This document shows, one piece after another, positions 33,131 through 42,104 of a DNA stretch of 64,000 bases; within the stretch, counting starts at the first letter, position 1, and each line of letters opens with the position of its first letter. Position numbers and translations under genes: made by a program. Under the pieces are notes generated by a model. It saw only the letters and a program-made list of their open reading frames with translations, did no database searches and was not told the DNA's origin. The DNA comes from Acheta domesticus (taxonomy: Eukaryota; Arthropoda; Insecta; Orthoptera; Gryllidae), in NCBI GenBank assembly GCA_031308135.1, contig JAHLJT010009436.1, forward strand, positions 116,470,416 to 116,534,415, given 5' to 3'.

Positions 33131-34867
33131 CAACACAATATTCTTAAGAAGACAATTTGTGGTTGAATTGTTCTACACTTCGCATTGACTGGTTCAAGTT
33201 AGAAGTTCTTTTCATTAGATATATTGGCACCAATGAGCTCAAGGTTTTTGAAAACTATTGAACGTATTTATGTTTAAAATTTTCAAATATTACTAATTTC
33301 CGACTAGAATGATTTCATTACGAGTCAAATCGGTTTAACTATATTTCGATCAAATTATATATCTCCATTTAGTTGTTTTGTTGTGATGCCTCAAAAACGC
33401 TGAATACGATTTCTCTAGGTGAAACAAACCGAAAAGAAGTGCATCGTCTGTGATATTTGTCCCTACAGGATGACATGCGTTTATGTGAAATATTTGCAGC
33501 ACGTTTAAGACATATGGCGTAATGGATGACTCGTAAAATTCGTCACAAACAACGTATTTTACATCATTCTTTCAGACACCTTTCGTCTCTTGTCTGCACA
33601 TTACAATGCGCTACAATTTTCGCTATAGACATAATACTGAAGAAGTTTTCAATTATGTCCTTTTGACACCGAAATGTAATATAAAGAAATAGTGCATTAC
33701 CGGATACTCGAAAACAAATAACACTTTTTGTCGTAATATCAGTTTTAAATTTTAAGACTCTTGAATCTGTGTAAAAATGCGAGATTCCTGGGTACTGTAT
33801 GGCTGTTAATTTCTAATATTACTGTACGTTTTGTCTCTAATCAACCCATTGTAGGTCACCCTGCACAAAAACAATTGATTTTCGAGTGACCTTTCCTGTA
33901 ACCCGCCCGTCCAAGCCTCTTGGAAACAACGCAGTTCGTCCAGTCTCTCCAGCCGGTGCAATTCTCAGCACTGTTTCATGCGTCGTCCGACCATTTCCAA
34001 GAGTCCAGAGAGCAATTAGCTGGTAATGACGAAGTTCCTGCCACTCACGATCGAAGTCCCACGCCCTCAGAACGCGGCGAGCGGACGGGTCGATGACGCC
34101 TTTGGAGTCGATTGACCGTAATGCTACGCGACGCAACACGGCGCGAGGGAGGGAAAGGCAGGTGAAGAAAAAGAAAAGGGAGCATTGGATACAAGCAATG
34201 GAAACATGATACATGCTTTATAGAAGAAATTAATGGTAGAAAATTATCCAAAGTTGGAAGCAAATCCAGCACAAACGATAGTTGGAAAACCCCGAGAATT
34301 ACTCAAGACCGTGAGGGCGCTAGTTGACTAATGAAACCGGCCTTGAGAATTATGCAGGAACAAAAGGAGTCGGTACGAGCGTCAATGGAATTTCAAAATG
34401 ACGTCAAAATGCCTAGATCATAATAATGGATGATATAATTTGACACGCGGAAAGCGAAGTAGGAAGTATTAACACTCGAACCAAATCGGCATTTTTTCTA
34501 ACAAGTACCTGGAACCTTCCCGGATCCCATGCTTTAATAATAGCTGAGAGGTAATACTGAATGTAAAGAACAATAATAAATGAAGTGTGAATAAATAATT
34601 TAATAAAAGAACACATTACATACAATATTTAAAAAAATTCCAATTAATTACCGACAATATATATTAACATAAAAACATTTGGGAGTGTTGCTGAAGATAC
34701 GAACATGTAATAAGCCAAAGACATGGAATAGCAGAAGTGTCTGTAGAAATGTTTAATCTAATCATCTTTGGCAAAATTACTGTGGTGAAGAGATTGAAAC
34801 TAACAAGTCAAAAACTCATGAGATGACAGAAAAAAACGAGAATTTTCAGGCTAGAGTGCAGCGCAAA
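33131..34867. other. Intergenic DNA with a balanced patch at 33840-34215
   Basis: Mostly AT-rich. The patch 33850-34160 has balanced composition and an open 125-codon minus frame (34214-33837), reading among others VLRAWDFDREWQEL and GETGRTALFPRGLDGR. I do not recognise it and cannot tell a decayed exon from chance. Confidence 0.4.
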
Positions 34868-35006
34868 ATCAGAACCCATTATCCCGCGTACCAGAAACCG
34901 TACATTGTTGCTGAGAAATGACCGGAAAAAACACTCAAGCGCGAAAAACGCTCACACTGGAGAGGGACGAATCAGGAGGAGCCATGCGCGAGCGGAAGGC
35001 GAAGGG
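34868..35006. repeat. Host repeat unit, left of the LTR element
   Basis: Matches 39255-39387 at a constant offset of 4381 bp (for example CCAGAAACCGTACATTG here against CCAGAAATCGTATATCG there; both end GAGCGGAAGGCGAA), with many substitutions. Subtracting the inserted retrotransposon and its 4-bp duplication, the two units were originally 192 bp apart. It is an old tandem duplication. Confidence 0.7.
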
Positions 35007-35053
35007 GCGGTCTTGAGTCGGGTCTAGGGCGCACTGCACAGTCCAGTAGAGTA

Positions 35054-35641
35054 TGTAGCGTCGCGAGGTGGCGCACGTGCCGTTTCGCTGGAAAGCCCGG
35101 CCTTAAGCCGGATGGGGGATGGGGGTGGAATGCGGCGGCGCCTCGCCGGCGCGCGCCGGGCAGGAAATCCCAGCCTCAAAATAGCCAGGACAACTGAGCG
35201 TGCCTGAGTGCGAGTCCATTGATGAAGGCTGCTCTCTGCTGAGGGCTGGCTTGCGAGCCGAATGACGCCCGCCGCTGGTAGAGTGGGGGACGAGCCGTGG
35301 AGTATTTATTGCGGCGCCGACATGCGCTCGGGGGATACGCTAGTGAGTCGAAAGACGTGAGGTATCTCCGTGCAACCTTGCACGTTTTGGCATCCGGCCA
35401 TGTAACATCTAGTTACGGGGACTAATGTCCGACAGCTCGCACTTCGCGCAGCTTCTCATGCTCTCGAGCAGAGGCACTGGGCTCAGCCTAGGGACGGTCG
35501 CGGGGTTTCGCGGCTTAGAGAATAGAAAGGTTGCCTAAGGTTTTCAATTTTGTAACATTATCTTGTAATTTATTATTGTAAATATACTGTACATACTATT
35601 CAGAATCTGTCGTCTGTGCTTTTCATGTCCAGTACGCCACA
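35054..35641 (+). repeat. 5' LTR of the deleted Ty3/gypsy element
   Basis: 588 bp, TG...CA. The 5' half is GC/CpG-rich; a TATTTATT word at about 35305 and an AT-rich tail with TTGTAATTTATTATTGTAAATA near 35560 fit promoter and polyadenylation parts. It matches the 3' LTR throughout by eye. Confidence 0.93.
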
Positions 35642-35660
35642 GACTCGGAACCTTTCTTCT

Positions 35661-35840
35661 CTAAAACTGGTGGCAGCGGTTATCGTAAATTCACGCCGGG
35701 CTACCGCAGTTTCTTTTCTAAAACTGGTGGCAGCGGTTATCGTAAATTCACGCCGGGCTACCGCAGTTTTTGTCTAAAACTGGTAGCAGCGGTTATTGTA
35801 AACTCACGCCGGAGTGCCACAGTTTTTTGTCTAAAACTGG
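35661..35840 (+). repeat. Tandem ~57-bp leader units carrying a primer-site-like motif
   Basis: Units begin CTAAAACTGG at 35661, 35718, 35774 and 35831 (last one partial), so the period is 56-57 bp. Each of the first three contains TGGTGGCAGCGG or TGGTAGCAGCGG, of the form expected for a tRNA primer-binding site (TGG start). Each can also fold: AAACTG...GCGGT pairs with ACCGCAGTTT at the unit end. The first motif lies 27 bp past the LTR, farther than usual. GACTCGGAACCTTTCTT-type sequence occurs both at 35642 and at 35980, bracketing the leader. Confidence 0.75.
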
Positions 35841-36000
35841 AATAGTACGCGTAAAGACAGTGTACCGCAGTTAAAGGTGCACACGCGTCGTAATTACGTG
35901 GCGCCGGCAGAGTCGTGCACGCCACGAGAAACCGAAAGTGCGGTAATTCGGTACGGTAGTTTCGGGGCGGTACAATCCGACTCGGAACCTTTCTTTTCTA

Positions 36001-36120
36001 AAACTTGGAACTGGAATTGATATTGGTACTGGAACTGGAATTGGTATTGGTACTGGAACTGGAGCTGGAACTGGTACTGGAACTGGAACTGGAGCTGGTA
36101 TTGGTACTGGCACTGGAAGG
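36001..36120 (+). repeat. GGAACT/GGTACT hexamer minisatellite in the leader
   Basis: About twenty hexamers of the form GGNRYT (GGAACT, GGAATT, GGTATT, GGTACT, GGAGCT) run through this interval just upstream of gag. Frames are open on both strands (Glu/Leu-rich on plus, Pro/Val- or Ser-rich on minus) simply because of the 6-bp period. Confidence 0.85.
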
Positions 36121-36254
36121 AGACATCCCGGACGGACCAGAACGAGAGGAAGGAAGGAGGCCAGAACACCGGATCCAGAAGGCGCTCACGCGACACCGAG
36201 GTCAACTGAACGTAAGTGTGTTTTTTGTACTGGCCGGGGATCAATTCAGGCAAA

Positions 36255-37610
36255 ATGTCTTTCTTAGCGGGTTATAGGAAAGAGGTGCTTGTTAGGGTCG
36301 CGACGGAGATGGGGGAAACGTTGGAAGGGAACGAGACGATAGTTAGATTAAAATCTATCATCACGGGAAGCGAGCAGTACGATGAAATATTCGTGAAACA
36401 ACTTGCTGATCAGGAGAAAGAACAGGTCGCAGAAGCACGCGAACTTGAATTAAAAGAGCAGGAAAGATTACGCGAACTCGAGGAAAAAGAGCGAGAACGG
36501 CAGGAAAAAGAGCGAGAAAGGCAGGAAAAAGAGCAAGAACGGCAGTACGAACTCGAACAACGGCAGTACGAACTCGAACGGCTGAAATTAGCTAATCAGG
36601 CTACCTCGCGCGAATCTTTAGGTAGTAGAGATTCGGGAAACAGAAGTAGTATCCGTATCAGCCATGTAATGGATAAGTTCAAAGGCGAAGGTGAGGATAT
36701 TACCTTGTTTTTAAGTGTATTTGAGGCGCATGCTCGTCAGCTCGACATTTCGCCGGTAGAATGGGTCAGTCAATTAATGGGATTGCTTCCCAATGAAATA
36801 AATACATGGTTAGTTGTAGGATCAGATTCTTCAGAGCAGGATTATAATCAAATCAAAACGCAGCTTTTGGATATGTACAAATTCACGCCTGAAAAATGTC
36901 GTCAGATGTTTTGCAGTCATGCAAAGGGTGCGAAAACTACATGGAATGTTTATGCTCGCGAACTGACGAACTATTGCCAGAAATGGATTTCAGGGTTGAA
37001 AGTTGAAACTTATGATCAATTATTAGACTTGATTGTCACCGATCAGATGAAACGGAAGGTACCGGCGGACATACGTGCCCATTTCGTAGATGTTTGGGGC
37101 GAGGTTTCGCAGTCCCAAGATTTGGCGCGTAGGCTGGACACCTACGAAAACAATAGGTCTAGTGCGTATAGGAAAGATTTTTCTAAGGTTAATCACAAGG
37201 AGCCTGTGGGGGAACAAAAGTGGAAAAAGGTGACGCAGAGCGTGCCTTCCACTTCTAAGCCCGCAGCGCCCAAGGCAGATAGGAACGCGGAATTCGACAA
37301 GCCGCAGGAACGCACGTGCTATTTATGTAAAAAACCGGGGCACATTAAGAAATACTGCCCTCAGCTCAAATCAAGCGAGAAAATGTGTCACGTTGTCGAC
37401 ACCAGTGCGCAGGAATTGTTGCTTCCTCACACGTTTTTCGGCACGGTTTGCGGAAATCCTATTTCTTTCTTACGAGATTCTGGGGCGACGGTTGATCTGA
37501 TCAACAGCAAATACGTCAGGCCGAATCAATATACCGGCGAATCCGTATGGGTTAAACAGCCCTTGGACGAGGCGCCGAAAAATCTTTCAATGTCTTTCAA
37601 ATGTCAAAGT
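36255..37610 (+). CDS. gag: gag and truncated protease of the deleted Ty3/gypsy element
   Basis: The start is placed at the ATG of MSFLAGYRKE; the open frame begins 13 codons upstream at 36216. Residues about 55-125 are a highly charged Glu/Arg/Gln region likely to form a coiled coil. Residues about 140-300 (MDKFKGEGEDITLFLSVFEA, LLPNEINTWLV, RKVPADIRAHFVDVW) resemble the SCAN-like capsid region of some Ty3/gypsy Gag proteins. A CCHC zinc knuckle CYLCKKPGHIKKYC starts near residue 355 and should bind packaged RNA. The protease active-site motif reads RDSGATVDLI (Asp near residue 408), so DSG rather than DTG. True homology ends near 37590-37610; beyond it the frame runs out of phase through the RNase H region to 37715. 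The structural half looks intact. Confidence 0.85.
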
Positions 37611-38062
37611 CTTTCAATGAGTTGCGACAAGCTCTTAGCGAAAAAACAGCGGTATATGCTCCTGATTATAGCAAGGAATTTCGAGTTCAGGCAGATGCAT
37701 CTCAGAGAGGCTTAGGCGTGGTTCTCTACCAAGTAAATGACGAGGGAGTAGAACAACCAGTTGTTTTTCTAAGCCGTAAATTAAGTGATACAGAAACTCA
37801 TTATGGCACCTCAGAACTTGAGTGTTTGGCTCTTATTTGGGGGTTGGATAAACTTAAGATTTATCTCGACGGGCAGGCCACAATTCAGGTCGAAACCGAC
37901 CACAACCCGTTGGTCTGGTTGCGTAATACGTCTGGCAAAAACCCCAGATTATTACGCTGGTCCCTTTTAATTCAGCACCTCGATTTACGCATCATGCACA
38001 AAAAGGGCTCAGAAAATGTTAATGCAGATGCGCTTAGTCGCATGTTTGATTGTGTGAATTGA
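37595..38062 (+). pseudogene. RNase H remnant of the deleted pol
   Basis: In a frame different from gag, the sequence enters pol inside the connection region (FNELRQALSEK) and continues through the RNase H domain. The order is FRVQADASQRGLGVVLYQ with catalytic Asp, FLSRKLSDTETHYGTSELECLALIW with Glu, VETDHNPLVWL with Asp, and SENVNADALSRMF, then a stop. All expected blocks are present, so the domain itself is not decayed; it is cut off from its reverse transcriptase. The stop follows DALSR by five codons, whereas in most Ty3/gypsy elements the frame continues into integrase. The first ATG of the frame (37601) is probably not a real start. Confidence 0.85.
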
Positions 38063-38650
38063 TCCACAGGCGAGTGTAGGGAACACACACGTTCATGACA
38101 TGTATAAATGTCGGTGAAATTCTATGTAAATAATTTTATAAATTCAAGGGTAAAATTGTTTTGTTATTGTGATCATTTTTATATGTAGATACATACATGT
38201 GTCAATAAATTCAGTTAAGAACGGCACATGATGTATATAACGAATTCCACAATTATTATGTAATACTTCAACGCAACGTAAATGTTTTGTATTTTATATT
38301 TCAGGTTTTCATGTAATGCAAGAGGCGTCAAGAATTATCATGTAATATTTCAATGTAAAGTAAATGTTTTATATTTCAGGATTTTATGTAGTTCAAGATG
38401 CGTCAAGAATATTTATGTATGTAAATAGATGTAAGGTTTAAATGTAAATGGCAACATAGTTAGGAAAAAACGGGGGGACAGCCCACAGATTTATTTCACA
38501 AATTTTGACTAGATAGGGTTTTGATATTATTATGTTCATGTAAAAAATTATGATGTAATGTCTCAGGACCAGGTACTTTAGCTAGCAGAATTTTTTTCCT
38601 GGGCATATTTTGCTGCGAAAAAAAAATTCTCACCCCGGCATGGGAGGGTC
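38063..38650 (+). other. Non-coding 3' region of the element with a tandem duplication and polypurine tract
   Basis: Mostly AT-rich. Two units (38259-38340 and 38341-38410), each with TGTAATAYTTCAAYG, TATATTTCAGG and GCGTCAAGAAT, form a tandem duplication. GGGAGGG at 38642-38648, adjoining the 3' LTR, is the likely polypurine tract for plus-strand priming. No integrase or env frame is present. Confidence 0.7.
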
Positions 38651-39238
38651 TGTAGCGTCGCGAGGTGGCGCACGTGCCGTTTCGCTGGAAAGCCCGGCCT
38701 TAAGCCGGATGGGGGATGGGGGTGGAATGCGGCGGCGCCTCGCCGGCGCGCGCCGGGCAGGAAATCCCAGCCTCAAAATAGCCAGGACAACTGAGCGTGC
38801 CTGAGTGCGAGTCCATTGATGAAGGCTGCTCTCTGCTGAGGGCTGGCTTGCGAGCCGAATGACGCCCGCCGCTGGTAGAGTGGGGGACGAGCCGTGGAGT
38901 ATTTATTGCGGCGCCGACATGCGCTCGGGGGATACGCTAGTGAGTCGAAAGACGTGAGGTATCTCCGTGCAACCTTGCACGTTTTGGCATCCGGCCATGT
39001 AACATCTAGTTACGGGGACTAATGTCCGACAGCTCGCACTTCGCGCAGCTTCTCATGCTCTCGAGCAGAGGCACTGGGCTCAGCCTAGGGACGGTCGCGG
39101 GGTTTCGCGGCTTAGAGAATAGAAAGGTTGCCTAAGGTTTTCAATTTTGTAACATTATCTTGTAATTTATTATTGTAAATATACTGTACATACTATTCAG
39201 AATCTGTCGTCTGTGCTTTTCATGTCCAGTACGCCACA
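38651..39238 (+). repeat. 3' LTR of the deleted Ty3/gypsy element
   Basis: 588 bp and identical by eye to the 5' LTR, with the same TGTAGCG start and GCCACA end; followed by the second AGTA target copy. Confidence 0.93.
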
Positions 39239-39254
39239 AGTACATAGTAGTGAA

Positions 39255-39387
39255 GTCAGTATTCGTTATTACCAGAAATCGTATATCGTTGCCAGGAAAC
39301 CACCAAGAAAGCAATTCAAGCACCAAATCGAACAGCAGTGGAGAGGAACGCGTGAAGAGGAACCACGTATGAGCGGAAGGCGAACTG
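39255..39387. repeat. Host repeat unit, right of the LTR element
   Basis: Partner of 34868-35006 (see there). It runs directly into a CpG island; the left unit also runs into GC-rich DNA, which the retrotransposon then interrupts. Confidence 0.7.
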
Positions 39388-39675
39388 CACATCCGCAGGA
39401 ACCCGCGGGCGGGCTGTGCGAACGAGCTGCGCGGCCCGTCCGGTCGCCCCGCGCAGCGCTGCTCTGCGCTGCGCAGCCGCGTGCGCGCGCTGCGCGATAT
39501 ATCACGCGCACGAGGAAACAACGCCCTGCGCCGAGGGATTTATGGTCCGCGGGGGGTGGCGCGCGGGAGCGGGGGGCGGGGGCGGGGGCGGGGACGGGGG
39601 GCGGGGGCGGCGCCAGTGGGGTTTGGGCTGCGCTATGCGATGGGACGACGACGCCACGTTGCACGAGGACGAAAT
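39388..39675. other. CpG island with a plus-strand G-quadruplex motif
   Basis: CpG-dense DNA with TGCGCTGCGCAGCCGCG-type inverted words at about 39465-39482. A run of GGGGGCGGGGGCGGGG type at 39570-39610 gives many possible four-run G-quadruplexes on plus. Frames are open in all phases and lack motifs. Confidence 0.6.
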
Positions 39676-42104
39676 ATGTAGCAAATCCGGAACGCAAAAA
39701 TGTGTCGCCTTTCGATTTCTGCGCAAAATATAGCGTGTTTGGAGTTTCCCTTCAGCTGTCAGTTGTGTCAATGAAGACGTACGCATGGGAAAATAACACT
39801 TTTTGAGGTATAGTTTTTCATCTGAATATTTCCGATGTTTCAAATTATGGACCCTTACTCATCTGTGGGGATAGCATGATACATGAAATGCATAAAAATA
39901 ATGTCCTCGTAACCTGTTGTAAATTTGCAATTAATTTACTTTATTCGAGACCGTCTACAAAGTGACGCATGCTTACACAGTATTGGATATGGAAGTTCGA
40001 GTTTTTTCAACACCTGCCTGGAAACAACTAAAAGTACGTACTTTGTTCTAGCACTGAAAATTCGACAAAAAAGGATAGACCAACCTCCGAAAACAGAACG
40101 AAATAGAAAACAGAATACGTACCAACCTCTTAAAGGTAAAATATGTAGTATGTTTGAGTGATAGTTAATTAAAATACATTACAAGGACAAAATGTCATAA
40201 AATTGATTTCTAGAATAAAATATTGTACATGACACGGGTAAAGTGATTTTCCACGGCGTGTTCCCTAGATTTGGTCATCTCATCCTGGACCTCTCCCGTC
40301 GAGCGATGTAAACATTTACCAGCGTGCCTTATAAAGTAAATTACTATTAAAGTTAACATCTAGCATGTGATCGAGTAACCCGCGAGTAACAGTTAAACTA
40401 CTACACACTGCATTCGTAGCAAGTGAAATATCATACAATGCGTATCATTCTTCTTTCGTGCTTCGTAAAGCAACTACAGTGGTAAATTGCTGGAAACTAC
40501 TGTACTGCGTATTACACAATGTTGCTATTTGATTCAACAGATTAACAATAACTGATCAACTATGAAAAATCATCCAAAATAAAACTTTGTGTGATTTACT
40601 ATGTATCACGCTCTGATTCCAAATATATACTTACAATTTCTCTAGCACGGATCATTTTTGTGATAAGATGGTTTTAATATTGCGAATGTGCAAATCATCC
40701 CTCCAAATCAGATGCCAGAACGAAGAAGAAATGCTACCAAGGTTTTTTGAATGACTCGATGATGGCAGATTTCTGCCGGATGCTATACAGAGAAGATCCT
40801 GAAGCAGTTCACTAGGGACACGGGAGTTCATCACATTTCCCAGTAATCTTTACTAACACCATTTACAAAGAAATAGAATATAATCGATTTTAGTGTATGC
40901 TAAACCGTTATCCGTGACAAAAACTAGTTTAGAAAAATATGCTTACATTTCTAATGATTATAAGTTTCATTATGTAGATCTGTATAGTTTAACACAGAGG
41001 GAAAGGCAAGCAACTTTATTGTGAAAATTGTACTTGTATTATGAACTAGCATAGTACACAAAAATATTGCAACCGAAAATACTTGCTGGAGTTGACACAC
41101 TAATATAGTTAACTTTAACTTGTAAATTAAATAGTGGAGCAAAAAAACTTAACACTTTCTTGCCCTTACGCAGTTACTAGGTAATATTATTATACTACAA
41201 ATTCTGTCCATATCAGCACATTTCAGTCAATGGGCGCATGCGGCAATAGGCACTAGCAACAATGGGCATATATTTTCTTTTCAATTCATGGTAAAAACGC
41301 CATTCTTTCCATTAAAGGAATCGTTTTTTTGTTTTCATTGTTGTGATTTTTGAAAGTGCTTATAAAGCATTCTTTAAGGAACATTATTGCTTTTATTACG
41401 AATACGTAAAATTATATTTTGCCGTGTCCCCAAGTGTATTCTAATTTCATTCTTAAATTTTTAATTTTCTTTTAAATGAAGGCTTACAAAAAAACAAATC
41501 CATAATTATTTTCTTGATTAGTAATCACTTCAAACAGAAAGTAAACAGTTATAGATGTCCTGGAAATAAGTAAAACACAAAGCCCGCTCAAGCATTTGAT
41601 TTTTGCAATCGTTGATTCGTTTTCGGAAAGTTCAAAATGTGAAATAGTAAATGAAAGAAAACTATTGTAAACGAATCTTTAGATATGGCAGTTAAATATT
41701 ACTCACTTCGAGCTGGCCTTTCACATTGTGTATATTCGAATAAACGTGTAAATTTCTGGCAAATACTACAAAAGTTTCCAATACTTAGTACTAATCTTAT
41801 GGAATAAACATTTTACTTTAAGCATATTTAATAAGTTTACAATTATTATAATACGTTATCTATCATTTCCTTAAAAACAGTTATGAGTTTGAAATTTCTC
41901 TGCTTGCTACTCAGAGAGCAACACCGCCCAAACAGCGCGAGAAATTTACCATTTTGAATATTTTTCCAATTTTCGAAAATCCAAAGAGTGCAACGAATAT
42001 GGGAACATCACCATTTTCTTTACCGTTATTTGCTGTAGCAAAGTAGGTAAAAAAATTAAAGAAATAATTAGCGCAGATTCTGAGAAAATAATTGTTTAAA
42101 ATTT
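39676..42104. other. AT-rich intergenic DNA
   Basis: No gene, RNA or element terminus recognised over 2.4 kb. Confidence 0.5.

Larger units (their letters stand above)
35050..39242 (+). mobile_element. Ty3/gypsy-type LTR retrotransposon, SCAN-like Gag, deleted pol
   Basis: A 4185-bp element is bounded by 588-bp LTRs (35054-35641 and 38651-39238) that look identical and start TGTAGCG and end GCCACA. The 4-bp target duplication AGTA lies at 35050-35053 and 39239-39242. Contents in order: a leader with tandem hairpin-forming units, a hexamer minisatellite, a gag gene, a protease-like start, then directly an RNase H domain and a long non-coding 3' stretch. Reverse transcriptase and integrase are absent. 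The RNase H frame stops five codons after its DALSR end, and no integrase follows in the 588 bp before the 3' LTR. Identical LTRs mean very recent insertion, so a shortened copy moving in trans is likely. Confidence 0.92.

Noticed and set aside
32756..33166. Polyproline protein gene
   Set aside because: All frames are open across a CCG tract. Outside the homopolymer there is no domain, and codons show no sign of selection that I can see.
33837..34214. 125-codon minus-strand gene
   Set aside because: No motif, splice context or neighbouring exon could be recognised; left as unassigned.
38063..38650. Integrase downstream of RNase H in the deleted element
   Set aside because: This stretch is AT-rich and stop-dense with no HHCC or DDE motif.
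39213..39806. 197-codon plus-strand frame
   Set aside because: It begins in the 3' LTR, crosses the insertion boundary and runs through a G-rich island; not a gene.
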